From contig NZ_MPHK01000005.1 in assembly GCF_001957135.1 (NCBI RefSeq), forward strand, positions 151,790 through 215,789: DNA of 64,000 nt, read 5' to 3'. Below the pieces are notes generated by a model. The model worked only from the letters and a program-made list of their open reading frames with translations, made no database searches and was not told where the DNA came from. Every line of letters starts with the position of its first letter. Within the stretch, counting starts at the first letter, position 1. The stretch comes from Shewanella sp. UCD-KL21. Its GTDB lineage: Bacteria > Pseudomonadota > Gammaproteobacteria > Enterobacterales > Shewanellaceae. Positions 8,358 to 18,251 of this stretch are shown here, piece after piece. A program made the position numbers and the translations under genes.

Positions 8358-9878
8358 ATGATTTACGCAGCACCCGGCGAAGCAGGTTCAGAAATGAGCT
8401 ATAAATCGGTATATCAAAACTACATAGGCGGTCAGTGGGTTGAGCCTGTTAATGGTCGATACTTTGACAATATCAGCCCAGTAAATGGCCAAGTTTTTTG
8501 TAAAATTCCCCGTTCAGATGCACAAGATATTGAGTTAGCCCTTGATGCAGCCCATAAAGCCCAAGCATCTTGGGGTAAAACCTCTGCCACGGAGCGTTCT
8601 AATATTTTATTAAAAATAGCCGATCGCATCGAAAATAACCTAACGGCTCTGGCTGTGGCCGAAACTTGGGATAACGGTAAAGCCGTGCGCGAAACCCTTA
8701 ATGCCGATATTCCCTTAGCGGTGGATCACTTCCGTTACTTTGCTGGCTGTTTACGGGCCCAAGAGGGCAGCGCCGCAGAGATTGATGCCAATACCTTGTC
8801 GTACCATATTCATGAGCCATTAGGGGTTGTCGGGCAAATTATTCCGTGGAACTTTCCTATATTAATGGCGACCTGGAAGCTTGGGCCTGCACTCGCAGCG
8901 GGCAACAGCGTGATCCTTAAACCTGCGGAGCAAACACCAGCATCAATTCTATTTTTAATGGAGTTAATTGGCGATCTACTGCCTGCTGGGGTGCTTAATA
9001 TCGTTAATGGTATTGGCGAAGAAGCAGGTCAAGCGCTCGCAACCAGTAAGCGTATTGCTAAAATTGCCTTTACCGGCTCAACTCCTGTTGGCTCGCATAT
9101 TTTAAAATGCGCCGCTGAAAACATTATTCCCTCCACGGTTGAGCTAGGTGGTAAGTCACCCAATATCATCTTTAACGATGTGGTTAACTTTGAAGATGAA
9201 TATTTAAGTAAGTGCGTAGAAGGCGCGGTATTAGCCTTTTTCAACCAAGGGGAAGTGTGTACTTGCCCGTCACGGCTACTTATTCAAGAAGATATTTACC
9301 CACAATTTATGGAAATGCTGATAGAGCGTTCAAAAGCGATCAAGCGCGGTAATCCCTTAGATACCGACACCATGGTTGGCGCGCAGGCATCGAAAGAGCA
9401 GTTCGATAAAATATTAGGCTACATTGATATCGGCAAAAAAGAAGGCGCAGAAGTGTTATTAGGCGGCGAGATTGCATCTGTGGGTGATAATTTTGATAGT
9501 GGTTTTTATATTCAGCCGACATTACTTAAAGGCACCAATGATATGCGGGTGTTCCAAGAAGAGATTTTTGGCCCTGTGATATCACTAACCACCTTTAAAG
9601 ATGAAGCCGAAGCACTCGCCATGGCCAATAACTCTGACTTTGGCTTGGGCGCAGGAGTGTGGACCCGTGACACTAACTTGGCTTATCGAATGGGACGCAA
9701 CATTCAAGCAGGCCGAGTTTGGACCAACTGCTATCACATGTACCCAGCCCATGCGGCATTTGGCGGCTATAAAAAATCAGGCGTAGGCCGTGAAACCCAT
9801 AAGATGGCCTTAAATCATTACCAACAAACCAAAAACTTGCTGGTGAGTTACGACATTAACCCGCTAGGTTTTTTCTAA
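8358..9878 (+). CDS. NAD(P)-dependent aldehyde dehydrogenase (AldB/ExaC-like)
   Basis: This 506-residue cytoplasmic enzyme oxidises aldehydes to acids. From memory it closely resembles E. coli Ald[17 protein letters not shown] (cofactor binding), [15 protein letters not shown] (general-base Glu) and [11 protein letters not shown] with catalytic Cys301. The C-terminus [13 protein letters not shown] is typical of the acetaldehyde-type group. A GAGGA site fixes the start. Acetaldehyde or another short aliphatic aldehyde is the likely substrate, and the divergent AraC regulator the likely controller. Confidence 0.92.
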   Translation: MIYAAPGEAGSEMSYKSVYQNYIGGQWVEPVNGRYFDNISPVNGQVFCKIPRSDAQDIELALDAAHKAQASWGKTSATERSNILLKIADRIENNLTALAVAETWDNGKAVRETLNADIPLAVDHFRYFAGCLRAQEGSAAEIDANTLSYHIHEPLGVVGQIIPWNFPILMATWKLGPALAAGNSVILKPAEQTPASILFLMELIGDLLPAGVLNIVNGIGEEAGQALATSKRIAKIAFTGSTPVGSHILKCAAENIIPSTVELGGKSPNIIFNDVVNFEDEYLSKCVEGAVLAFFNQGEVCTCPSRLLIQEDIYPQFMEMLIERSKAIKRGNPLDTDTMVGAQASKEQFDKILGYIDIGKKEGAEVLLGGEIASVGDNFDSGFYIQPTLLKGTNDMRVFQEEIFGPVISLTTFKDEAEALAMANNSDFGLGAGVWTRDTNLAYRMGRNIQAGRVWTNCYHMYPAHAAFGGYKKSGVGRETHKMALNHYQQTKNLLVSYDINPLGFF

Positions 9879-10003
9879 GCGATTAATCTGCGGATAGCTG
9901 AAGTTTGATAGTTAATGGCTATTTTAAAAGGCTATTTTTAAAGCTATTTTTAAGCTAAATATTAATAGGGCAAACAAGTTAGCTTGCTTGCCCTACTTAT
10001 AAT

Positions 10004-10711
10004 CTAAGATGGCTCTTTTTTAGAGAGATGGTTCATCAGTAAATGAACTAACCCCATATACACACATACGCCCCACCAGATAGCATCACTTAATTTAAAG
10101 TCTAGTTCGGCACAATAGCCTACGCTGCCATCATATTCTTCATTGGCTTCAGCCCAAATACTGCTGCTGCCACTAAAAACCATCACCAGAATGCCTAAGC
10201 TAAATAGGTTGCTGGTTACTCCCCAAAGTGACCATGATACTAGCTCTATTAGCATGATTAGTCCCAGTGCAATAGCTACCACCACCTTCTTGGTTAGCAG
10301 GTTTTTAGGCAAAAAATGGGTGATAAACAGCATCAATAAGGTCATTAATGCCGCATATTGAAAGAAGGTATAAATGGTGTCTGCGGCAACCGATTGCAGT
10401 AGAAAGCTGAGCAGTATTCCCGAGCCTAAAATTATAATATTAAAGCCTGCAAAGATTTTTATCGGCAACTTTTGGTCTAATAACAGCGCCCCAGCAATGC
10501 CGCAGAGCAAATACATGGCTAAAATGGGCCAAAAACCGAGCATATTGAACCACTCAATGGGAATATAACGTATCGCTAAGTAATTACTGACTCCTCCCCA
10601 AATGATGGCCAGAAAAATCAGCAGATTAAACTGTAATTTACTGATTTTATAATCAGTTAAAAACACCGCTGAAAGCTGCTGTTTTATCTTGCCTTGATGT
10701 GAATCAACCAT
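10004..10711 (-). CDS. Hypothetical polytopic membrane protein
   Basis: A 235-residue protein with about seven hydrophobic segments (for example FNLLIFLAIIWGG, WPILAMYLLCGIAGALL, GLIMLIELVSWSLWG). The acidic stretch EANEEYDGSVGYCAELDFK precedes the last helix. I recognise no family. It is monocistronic and convergent with the aldehyde dehydrogenase gene. An imperfect hairpin (GGGCAAACAAG / CTTGCTTGCCC, about 9967-9995) lies just past its stop. Confidence 0.75.
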   Translation of the reverse strand: MVDSHQGKIKQQLSAVFLTDYKISKLQFNLLIFLAIIWGGVSNYLAIRYIPIEWFNMLGFWPILAMYLLCGIAGALLLDQKLPIKIFAGFNIIILGSGILLSFLLQSVAADTIYTFFQYAALMTLLMLFITHFLPKNLLTKKVVVAIALGLIMLIELVSWSLWGVTSNLFSLGILVMVFSGSSSIWAEANEEYDGSVGYCAELDFKLSDAIWWGVCVYMGLVHLLMNHLSKKEPS

Positions 10712-11037
10712 GTTGCACCATTGTTATATTACCCTTATTAATCAACAGCTAATTTTAATAATGGTAGCGTTTTTTATAAACTGATTTCAATGTCGTGTAG
10801 GCTGAAAACTAGCCTGATAAGCACTAAATTTGTGGTTTTTGCTTATCCATCTCAGGTTTAAGTTTCATTTAAGTGTTAAGCCTGATGATGGTGATGTGAT
10901 AACAATAACAACTTGCCAACTGAGCCACTGCTATTTGTTGATGATGATACAATTTAGTTAACTTTTATCGCCACATGAACAGACAAAGTTATTAGCAAAA
11001 ATAAAATAATTAAAACAAAATTTGAAGGAGACGACAC

Positions 11038-13068
11038 GTGAAGAGAGTCGGGATAGTGCTGTTGTGCATGTTTATGCCATTAGCGACAGCGTTTGCAGAG
11101 CAAACCAAAACCCTTTCAGTGGATGTATTGTGGCAACTAAGCCGTTTAGGTAATCCCACTATTTCCCCCAATGGCGATTACATCATTGCACCAGTAACTA
11201 ACTACGATGTTCCTGAAGATAAGGGCGCAACTCAATTATGGCTATTTGATAAAGAGGGCAACAGCCAGCGCCCAATTACCGCTAACGGTTTACGGGTGAG
11301 CGAACCAACCTTTTCACCAGACAGCAATACTTTAGCCTTTATCAGTAAGCGTGATAAAGACGAAGCAGGCCAAGTATACTTATTACCGATGAACAGCCCA
11401 GGTGAAGCCCAGCGCTTAACTGAAGTGCCAAGCGGCGCGTATGGGATTAAGTGGGTTGGTGAGCATATTTACTTTATCAGTTCAGTATTTCCGGGTAAAA
11501 ACTGGGATCAAGTAGCCGAGCAACTAAAAGCTGATAAAGACGATAAAGTGTCAGCGCACCAATGGAATGCACTGCCTTATTCAAGCTTTGATCATTGGCT
11601 GGATGAAGACCGCGAAGCCCATGTGTTTCGTATTCCAGCTAAAGGCGGCGATATTGAACCAATCACTCAGCCACTAAACAAGCAGCTACCACGTTCATCT
11701 CAAAGTGCAGCTAGCTATGACATCGATCCAGCTGAGCGTTTTATTGCCTTTAATAGCAATGGTTGGGACAACCAAGTTGACGCTAAAATCGATATCTTTT
11801 TCGCTAAAATCGGTAGCGCTAAGGTTGAAAACTTAACCCCGAACAACGAAGCGCCAGATTCAAACCCAACATTTAGTCCAGACGGCAAAACCTTGGCTTT
11901 TACTCGCCAAACTATTCATGGTTTTTATGCCGACACTGCCAAGCTAATTTTGCTCGATGTTAACAAGCGCAGCGAAAAAATGATTGCCAAAGATTGGGAT
12001 CGCACCGTAGCGCGTTTTGTATGGACACCAGACAGCAAAGGCTTTTATGCTGCGATTGATGATGCGGCAACAAGACGTATTTTCCATATCAATGCTAAAA
12101 ACGGCAAAGTAAAAGCCATCACTAAAGCCACTAACTTTGGTATGCCTGCACTGGCGAATGACGGTACTTTAGTGGCCGCCAATGATAGCTTTACTTACCC
12201 TGCACGCTTGGTAAAAATCAATCCACGCAATGGTAATAGTACCCGTCTAGACAGCTTTAATGATGAGATTTTAGCGGATATCGATGTGGGTACTTATGAG
12301 TCAGTGACCTATAAAGGTTATAACGATCAAGACATTCAAATGTGGGTTCATTATCCACCGGGATTTGATCGCAGTAAAAAATACCCATTAATGATGCTGA
12401 TCCACGGCGGTCCACACAGTGCGATCTCTGATGGTTTCCATTATCGCTGGAATGCACAAACCTTTGCGTCATGGGGTTATGTTACTGCGTGGCCAAACTT
12501 CCACGGTTCAAATAGCTTCGGTCAAGACTTTACCGACAGCATTAACCCTGATTGGAAAAACAAGTCTCTGGAAGATGTATTTAAAGCGACTGAATGGTTT
12601 AAGCAAAAAGATTGGATCGATAATGATCGTTTAGTGGCAGGTGGCGCAAGTTATGGCGGTTACTTGACCTCAATTATTTTAGGTCAGAAAGAACAGCCAT
12701 TTAATGCGTTATTTATCCACGCTGCGGTATATAACATGTACTCGCAAATGGCGGCTGATTTCTCGGTTCACAGTACCCGTTTTGGTAACTACTGGGACAA
12801 GCCAGAAATTTACCAGGCTATCTCGCCGCATTACGGCGCTGAAAACTTTAATACCCCAACCTTAGTGGTTCATGGTCAGCTTGATTACCGTGTGCCTGTC
12901 GGCCAAGGTTTTGAGTTATTCCGCACGCTACAAACCCGTGGTGTTGAGTCGAAGATGATTTACTTCCCTGATGAAAACCACTGGATCATGAAGCCGAACA
13001 ACTCAATTTATTGGTACAACCAAGTTGAGCAGTGGATGAACCGCTTTGCTGAACCTGGGGCTAAATAG
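11038..13068 (+). CDS. S9 family serine peptidase (prolyl oligopeptidase type), exported
   Basis: A 676-residue peptidase with a signal peptide (cleavage near AFAEQ), a seven-bladed propeller built from PD40-like repeats (residues 30-400, for example FSPDGKTLAF), and an alpha/beta-hydrolase domain (430-676). The nucleophile is Ser538 in GGASYGGY; the acid is in HGQLDYRVP and the His in ENHWI. Such enzymes remove dipeptides or acyl-amino acids from short peptides in the periplasm. The start is GTG, supported by GAAGGAG 7 nt ahead; there is no better ATG. The gene ends at its own terminator. Confidence 0.93.
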   Translation: MKRVGIVLLCMFMPLATAFAEQTKTLSVDVLWQLSRLGNPTISPNGDYIIAPVTNYDVPEDKGATQLWLFDKEGNSQRPITANGLRVSEPTFSPDSNTLAFISKRDKDEAGQVYLLPMNSPGEAQRLTEVPSGAYGIKWVGEHIYFISSVFPGKNWDQVAEQLKADKDDKVSAHQWNALPYSSFDHWLDEDREAHVFRIPAKGGDIEPITQPLNKQLPRSSQSAASYDIDPAERFIAFNSNGWDNQVDAKIDIFFAKIGSAKVENLTPNNEAPDSNPTFSPDGKTLAFTRQTIHGFYADTAKLILLDVNKRSEKMIAKDWDRTVARFVWTPDSKGFYAAIDDAATRRIFHINAKNGKVKAITKATNFGMPALANDGTLVAANDSFTYPARLVKINPRNGNSTRLDSFNDEILADIDVGTYESVTYKGYNDQDIQMWVHYPPGFDRSKKYPLMMLIHGGPHSAISDGFHYRWNAQTFASWGYVTAWPNFHGSNSFGQDFTDSINPDWKNKSLEDVFKATEWFKQKDWIDNDRLVAGGASYGGYLTSIILGQKEQPFNALFIHAAVYNMYSQMAADFSVHSTRFGNYWDKPEIYQAISPHYGAENFNTPTLVVHGQLDYRVPVGQGFELFRTLQTRGVESKMIYFPDENHWIMKPNNSIYWYNQVEQWMNRFAEPGAK

Positions 13069-13123
13069 TAAGTGCTGAATAATTTAGCTTATTAAGCGTT
13101 ACTAACTGATTAAATTCACTTGT

Positions 13124-13161
13124 AAAAAAGGCTGCTGCAGAATTTCTGCAACAGCCTTTTT
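13124..13161 (+). terminator. Rho-independent terminator
   Basis: The stem GGCTGCTGCAG / CTGCAACAGCC is flanked by A6 and T5. It ends the S9 peptidase transcript and could also work for the convergent gene. Confidence 0.8.
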
Positions 13162-13227
13162 GTTATTTATCACTTAATCGCCGTGATGATGTTTCTTTTC
13201 TAAAATCTCAGATTAGAGATTTAACAC

Positions 13228-14433
13228 CTAAAAAGTGAAGCTCGTTTGCAGAGCTGCACCCATATTGTTTTCATCACTGTAATTGGCTGAAATATCGATA
13301 TTAAATACTCCAGCAATGGATAAACCTAAACCGGCTGTCACGCTGTCATCGATATTATCTGTTAAATCTGTTTGGTAACCGGCGCGCAATTTAGCCCAGC
13401 TAGCAGGGGTAAACTCAAGCCCAATAGCGGCTAGTTGGCGATTGTCATTACTGCTATCAAACTGGTTAAGGGTGCCATCAATATTGCTATAACCTTCAGA
13501 CTCATTTAACTGCACATCAATGGCTGCGGTGATAAAGCGGTTTTGATAATTGGCACTGACAGTATAAGTGGGGCTTATTTGATATTGACCCTGCACGCCA
13601 TTAATGAGCTCAGTGTCATAGCTATTCTCGATTAAGTTTTTACCCACAAAACCAAAGCCAAAACCGGCGTTATGTTGATAAGCAATACCCACATCAAGGT
13701 TCATGTTGCTTTGATCGTTTTGGTAGCGATCATCATCCCAGTCATCAAACTCAAAGTTATCAATGTCCGTAATATAATTAATGGTGTTTACCGTCTGATA
13801 TTTAGGTGACAGCCCATAGTAGAGCTCGCCTGTGGCAAACTGATGAGACTTAGCTAAGCTGACACCAATTTCAGTCACGACCACACCCATGGTTAACGCT
13901 TGAGAGTTCAGGTCTTGATTGATGATATTGATAGGATCAAGATCGCCATCAGCAATATCAGCAAACACCAGTGCATCGGCATAGGCTTGGGCAAACAGGT
14001 TTATCGATACCACTTTATTGGGGATCGCAATGGCTAGCTGAGTACCCACTTGTACTTGGGCGTAATTTCCTTGGATCAACTGCAGTTGATCAATCACCAC
14101 TTGGGCATCCGCTTCAGTTGGCCTGCTGATGTTTTTAAACTCATCATAAACATCTGAAAAATCTTCAACATTGTCGATAGTGTCAGTGGGATCGTTAGCG
14201 TGCACTCCAAAAGACGGGAACAATACCGCCACCCCATCTGACTCTTTAAAACGCGCCGTTAATGCAGGGTTATGAAAAGGCGCCGTTAAATAATCAGCGC
14301 TGCTAACACCCACGCCGCCCATGGCATGTGAGCGCGCATCAAAACTGTGATTATTAGCTTGAACTGAGGTAGCAAAGGCTGCAGCCATGCATAAAGGAAG
14401 GTAGCGCAGTGTTTTTGTAGTTATTATAGGCAT
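13228..14433 (-). CDS. TraF-like (TraF_2) envelope beta-barrel protein
   Basis: After a signal peptide, SFDARSHAMGGVGVSSADYLTAPFHNPAL matches the family that databases label conjugal transfer protein TraF, although no conjugation genes are present here. The repeated alternating strands and the C-terminal Phe (ALQTSFTF) indicate an outer-membrane barrel of the FadL/OmpP1 superfamily type. I choose the ATG at 14433 because it begins a clean signal peptide; the upstream in-frame ATG adds 17 unlike residues. The role is unknown. No link to the adjacent regulator pair can be shown. Confidence 0.75.
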   Translation of the reverse strand: MPIITTKTLRYLPLCMAAAFATSVQANNHSFDARSHAMGGVGVSSADYLTAPFHNPALTARFKESDGVAVLFPSFGVHANDPTDTIDNVEDFSDVYDEFKNISRPTEADAQVVIDQLQLIQGNYAQVQVGTQLAIAIPNKVVSINLFAQAYADALVFADIADGDLDPINIINQDLNSQALTMGVVVTEIGVSLAKSHQFATGELYYGLSPKYQTVNTINYITDIDNFEFDDWDDDRYQNDQSNMNLDVGIAYQHNAGFGFGFVGKNLIENSYDTELINGVQGQYQISPTYTVSANYQNRFITAAIDVQLNESEGYSNIDGTLNQFDSSNDNRQLAAIGLEFTPASWAKLRAGYQTDLTDNIDDSVTAGLGLSIAGVFNIDISANYSDENNMGAALQTSFTF

Positions 14434-14646
14434 ATTAATCCAGCAACATATTGTTATTAATAGTTTTATTGAGGTTGTTTCCAAGCGGGATTATAGCATT
14501 GCTTAGGCTCATTGTTACCGAGTGTTTGTGCTTATGTGAACTATGTAGTGTTATGTTTATGTTTTTTAACCTATTAGCAAGTGACGGTTTTAAAGCGTCA
14601 CTTTAAAATGTCATTTTAAACTGTGACTTTAAAATCATTAGCTCAG

Positions 14647-15171
14647 TTACTTCATTTCCACTAGGTTGCAGGCACAGATATTAGTACTGGGTAAAAAATA
14701 CAGTAACACGGTATTTTGTTGCGCATTTCGATTGGTAATTTGAATCGTGAGGTTATGGACACCTTTTTTACTGATATTTCTTTTAGCAAAGGCTTCTAAG
14801 TGGCTGGCATGCTGTGGTAATGGCAGTTCAGTGTTATGCCGAATTAATTCATTGTGGGTTAAGTTTAAAATGTAGGTGTCTTTTTCTTTATAGGCGCTAA
14901 GTACATCGCCAGTTAAATACAAGGTCGCAATGGGGTTACCATCAGTGCTGAAGTAACGATAGCTGATACTGGCTGAACGTTTTTGTAAGGTAAAATCAGC
15001 GATCAATGAGTGATGTTCAATGGTGTCACTGTTCGGGTTTTTCGCCACTAATTCATTGCGACAAGATAACACCATATCCACTTCGGTGGCTTTGATATGC
15101 TGGTAAACAATGACGCTGCTGACAATGGCTATTAAGGCTGCCAGTATTCTGAATATGATGCGATTAGTCAC
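14647..15171 (-). CDS. Membrane-anchored periplasmic partner of a ToxR-like regulator (ToxS/VtrC-like position)
   Basis: This 174-residue protein has one N-terminal transmembrane helix (IIFRILAALIAIVSSVIVYQHI) and a beta-rich extracytoplasmic domain with three to four Cys (one in LSCRNEL, two in NICACNLVEMK). Its GTG start overlaps the regulator's stop by 8 nt (GTGACTAA), so the two are translationally coupled. Layout, size and topology match the small partners of membrane one-component regulators (ToxS, TcpH, VtrC). I cannot show sequence homology to any of these, so the partnership is inferred from gene order. Confidence 0.7.
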   Translation of the reverse strand: MTNRIIFRILAALIAIVSSVIVYQHIKATEVDMVLSCRNELVAKNPNSDTIEHHSLIADFTLQKRSASISYRYFSTDGNPIATLYLTGDVLSAYKEKDTYILNLTHNELIRHNTELPLPQHASHLEAFAKRNISKKGVHNLTIQITNRNAQQNTVLLYFLPSTNICACNLVEMK

Positions 15172-15913
15172 AGAGCGATACCTCAGTTAGCCATTTATCG
15201 GAAATAAAATTCGGGGTTAAGCTAAAATCGCTGGTTTTAATATTACGCATAAAGTTATCCCCATTGGACTTATGTCCAGCTAAAGAGATATTTAGCACCT
15301 GCATGTCGTTAGAAAAGGCCAGATACACTTGTTGCCACACTAAAGTCTCGCACTGGTTAAGCGCGGCAATAATTTTTTCTTCAGTAGGGGTATCTTGTTG
15401 CATTGATATGCTGGGTGACTCAAGCCATGCCAGTTCAATTTGCTGTTGATTATCAAGTTGTACAAGGCGGCTATTTTTAATCGGCGTTTGTGCTGGTTTA
15501 AATAGGATGTATTGATGCATAGCCGCAATAATGGCGGTTAACACCACAATTGTTAGCGTTACGGCGAAGATAAAGTGTTTTTTGTGCTGAGCTGATTTTT
15601 GAATCCAACTGGCTGCTGGTGGGGTGATATTGAGCCGATAACCTTTACGCGGGATGGTTTCAATTAATTCAGCATAATTTTCGCCAAAGTACTTACGCAA
15701 GGTAAATACCGCTTTTGCCACTGCCGATTCACTCATAACAGGGCTTTGAGAGCCTGCACAGGCTAATTGCCCCTTGGTCATGATGCGATTGGGGTGGCGA
15801 CTTAATTGCTCTAAAACCTGACTTTCGGTGCGGGTAAGGTGCAGCTGAACTTGAGATTCAGTATTGAGTATTTGGTTATTGGCAATATCAAATTCAAAGA
15901 TTTCAATGCGCAT
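15164..15913 (-). CDS. ToxR/CadC-like membrane-bound transcriptional regulator
   Basis: A one-component regulator with an N-terminal OmpR-type winged helix (residues 1-100; LEQLSRHPNRIMTKGQL, VFTLRKYFGENYAELIETIPRKGYRL) in the cytoplasm. One transmembrane helix follows (KKHFIFAVTLTIVVLTAIIAAM, about residue 125), then a periplasmic domain of about 110 residues with two Cys. I prefer the ATG at 15913 over the GTG at 15922. It overlaps the downstream partner gene and is divergent from the split-Soret cytochrome gene across about 560 bp. Targets and signal are unknown; the adjacent cytochrome/lipoprotein genes are the nearest candidates. Confidence 0.88.
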   Translation of the reverse strand: MRIEIFEFDIANNQILNTESQVQLHLTRTESQVLEQLSRHPNRIMTKGQLACAGSQSPVMSESAVAKAVFTLRKYFGENYAELIETIPRKGYRLNITPPAASWIQKSAQHKKHFIFAVTLTIVVLTAIIAAMHQYILFKPAQTPIKNSRLVQLDNQQQIELAWLESPSISMQQDTPTEEKIIAALNQCETLVWQQVYLAFSNDMQVLNISLAGHKSNGDNFMRNIKTSDFSLTPNFISDKWLTEVSLCD

Positions 15914-16143
15914 GTAAATCACACTCAGATAAACATTCTATTGTTAAGTTTACCGCAAATAAATCATCACAAACATTCTACAAATCACAGTTTTACTATA
16001 CTGCAGCGCAAATTTGCAGCTGGCTTTTGCTAAAGGCCACTCATTACTTCTTTATTATGACCAATCGCCATTGCAGTTGCGGCTGCTCGTATCAAGCTCC
16101 AGCGCGTCGTATATTTGCTAGTTCTGCTACGGATAATTAACTC

Positions 16144-16163
16144 AATGTGATCTGGGTCACATT
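16144..16163. promoter_or_regulatory. CRP-type binding site
   Basis: AATGTGATCTGGGTCACATT is an almost perfect dyad matching CRP consensus (TGTGA-N6-TCACA). It lies in the 560-bp gap between the ToxR-like regulator and the split-Soret cytochrome, 231 nt from the former start and 312 nt from the latter, so it may serve either. Confidence 0.75.
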
Positions 16164-16474
16164 GATTTTTAAGTAATATCAAAAGTAAAATCCTGTAATT
16201 AGTATTACACGCTAAATAATGCCTTTATATTGATATTTAACGCTTCAAATGGTGTTTTTGACGCTATTTAATTTACCTTTCATTCGTTTTTTCTAATGGA
16301 TATTTTAGCTTGAATATTACTTTGAGCTAGCTCCCATAGGTATTTTCCCTATCTGTCATTCTTATCTCAAGCCAGAAACGCGAGTGCTAAATATGCACAT
16401 ATTTACCGTTCTGCCAGTTATCAACACTCGACTTAAAAGTTGGGAATAAATATAAAAATGCGAGGCAAGTGATT

Positions 16475-17284
16475 ATGAAAACTCTAAATAGAAGACAGGC
16501 GATCAACCGTATTATTGGTATTTCTACTGCGGCAGCGGGCGGGGCACTTATCGCTAATCCAGTTATAGCGGCAGTGACCAATGTCAGCGGAGATTGGAAA
16601 TTAGAAGTGGGTACCCGCTTAGCTTACAGCAAACTCGATCCTATGGTTGTGGCAAAACGTGCCTATGAAACCGGTAATGGCTGTATGTTCCAAGTGTTTG
16701 ATAGCATTATTCAAAGCTTGGCAGAATCAGATTCTGTTGATGCTGATAAGTTCGCCCAAGTGCCAACCGCCATGGCGCATTATGGTTATGCAGGTATGCT
16801 AGGAGAAGGCACTGTTTGTGGCAATATTAACGCCACAGGTATGTTGGTTAATTTATTATCCATTAATGGTGAGTCAGCCAATGCAGTGCTAAGTCAAACC
16901 ATGCGTTTTTATGAATCAGAAACACTACCGTTTCAAACGGCTGAATTTATTGAAGGTATTGGCGCGGACATGACAGAGACCTTAGCTCAAGTCGGTAAAC
17001 CTACAGCGGCAAATAGTACCCTTTGTCACAGCTCTATTAGTCTTTGGGCCAGTGAAAATGGTAAGTCATTTAGTGAAAAAGGCATGCGCTGTAAACAGCT
17101 TTCAGCCTCTGTGGTCTATGAATTAGTTACGATGCTCAATAACGCCTTTGATGGTGAAACTGTGAATGATCATCCTGTTTCTGAAGCGACTCAAGATTGC
17201 CAAGGTTGTCATACATCGTCATCAACATTTGCCCCTAGTGTGCAAACGAATATGTCATGTAATACCTGTCACGGCGGCCACTAA
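16475..17284 (+). CDS. Split-Soret-type diheme cytochrome c (C_GCAxxG_C_C family), Tat-like leader
   Basis: The leader NRRQAINRIIGIS with AAAGGALIANPVIAA resembles a Tat signal, so the protein should be periplasmic. The middle has the Cys spacing of the C_GCAxxG_C_C family (NGCMFQVFDS, GTVCGNINATG, STLCHSS, MRCKQLS). Two CxxCH heme motifs sit at the extreme C-terminus (CQGCH at 242-246, CNTCH at 262-266). This matches the Desulfovibrio split-Soret cytochrome layout. A GAGG site 9 nt ahead supports ATG 16475 over GTG 16469. The redox partner is unknown. The next gene, 17 nt downstream, is a lipoprotein and probably in the same operon. Confidence 0.85.
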   Translation: MKTLNRRQAINRIIGISTAAAGGALIANPVIAAVTNVSGDWKLEVGTRLAYSKLDPMVVAKRAYETGNGCMFQVFDSIIQSLAESDSVDADKFAQVPTAMAHYGYAGMLGEGTVCGNINATGMLVNLLSINGESANAVLSQTMRFYESETLPFQTAEFIEGIGADMTETLAQVGKPTAANSTLCHSSISLWASENGKSFSEKGMRCKQLSASVVYELVTMLNNAFDGETVNDHPVSEATQDCQGCHTSSSTFAPSVQTNMSCNTCHGGH

Positions 17285-17301
17285 TTGCTGGGAGTAATAA
17301 C

Positions 17302-17799
17302 ATGAAACATTTTAAATTATGTAGTGTGATTGGCTTGAGTTCGATGTTGTTGTTTGGCTGTGGTGGCTCTGATGATGAAACTATCGATCCGCCAACTGAG
17401 CCACCAGTAGAGCCTCCGGTATTAACGGTTAATATCGATCAAACTGAGACCCTAACTGCTAGCTTACAATCTGTTGATGCAGAAAATGGCACTGTAACAG
17501 TAAAACTGACCGGTGATGATGATTTGTCGGTCACTGACGCAAGTGCATTTAACCTGATTATTATGGGTTACCCTTCAAAAACGCAGTCGTCAACCAAGTA
17601 CAATCTGGACTGGCATCAGGCCAGTCATGCAAATTGCATTGAGGCTGAAACCTGCTCACTTGATATCAATGAAGCCGAATCAGGGCTGTATTATTTAACC
17701 TTAGACAGTGTGAATTGGAAAACAGCGGTTGAGACTTACCGGGTAGCCTTAGAAGTGAAAGGTGACAAAGCCCATTATGAATTAGTGTTTATGGACTAA
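17302..17799 (+). CDS. Hypothetical lipoprotein in an operon with the split-Soret cytochrome
   Basis: The lipobox LFGC is followed by GGSDDETIDPPTEPPVEPP, an acidic/proline tether common in surface-facing Shewanella lipoproteins. The remaining 120 residues form a compact, probably beta-rich domain with two Cys (ANCIEAETCSLD) that could make a disulfide. I recognise no family. It starts 17 nt after the cytochrome gene and is followed by a strong terminator, so the two form a two-gene unit. A role as anchor or accessory to the cytochrome is inference only. Confidence 0.78.
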   Translation: MKHFKLCSVIGLSSMLLFGCGGSDDETIDPPTEPPVEPPVLTVNIDQTETLTASLQSVDAENGTVTVKLTGDDDLSVTDASAFNLIIMGYPSKTQSSTKYNLDWHQASHANCIEAETCSLDINEAESGLYYLTLDSVNWKTAVETYRVALEVKGDKAHYELVFMD

Positions 17800-17821
17800 T
17801 ATTCTGATTCATATAAAAATC

Positions 17822-17852
17822 AAAAGCCTTTTCAGCATGAAAAGGCTTTTTA
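17822..17852 (+). terminator. Rho-independent terminator
   Basis: AAAAGCCTTTTCA-GCA-TGAAAAGGCTTTTT forms a strong hairpin with flanking A and T runs, between convergent genes. It is probably bidirectional. Confidence 0.85.
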
Positions 17853-17885
17853 CTGTGCATAGTATCTTACTGTGCAAAGGATCGA

Positions 17886-18251
17886 TTAATTCAAAAACCG
17901 ATCAATGGTTTTTTGCACATCATTGGGCATGATAGGTTTAGTCAGGTAATCATCAGCGCCAATTTTTAAGGCTAATTGTTGATCTGAGGCTTCAATGAGT
18001 GAGCTGACAACTACGATCGGAGTATTGGCGATCTCAGGCTGATCTTTAATAAACTTTATCACTTGGTAGCCATTAATATTGGGCATAGTAATATCAACGA
18101 ATATGAGGTGGGGGCGGATACTTGCAAGCATTTCGATAGCTGCATCGCCAGAATTTGCTGTCATAACCCGATATTCATCGCCCAAAATTGCCAACAACAG
18201 GCCTGTGCAAACAGGATCGTCATCAATTACCACAACCGTAGATTTTTCCAT
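17886..18251 (-). CDS. Single-domain response regulator (CheY-like receiver)
   Basis: A stand-alone receiver domain of 121 residues. The acidic pocket (DDD at 10-12), phosphoacceptor Asp53 (LIFVDITMP), the switch Ser in VVVSS and the Lys in YLTKP are all present, so it should be phosphorylatable. No output domain and no kinase lie nearby. GAGG 5 nt ahead of ATG 18251 fixes the start; a longer frame to 18296 lacks such a site. The partner kinase cannot be deduced. Confidence 0.88.
   Translation of the reverse strand: MEKSTVVVIDDDPVCTGLLLAILGDEYRVMTANSGDAAIEMLASIRPHLIFVDITMPNINGYQVIKFIKDQPEIANTPIVVVSSLIEASDQQLALKIGADDYLTKPIMPNDVQKTIDRFLN

Noticed and set aside
13228..14433. Conjugation function for the TraF-like protein
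   Set aside because: The family label is historical; no transfer, relaxase or pilus genes are nearby and the protein looks like an outer-membrane barrel.
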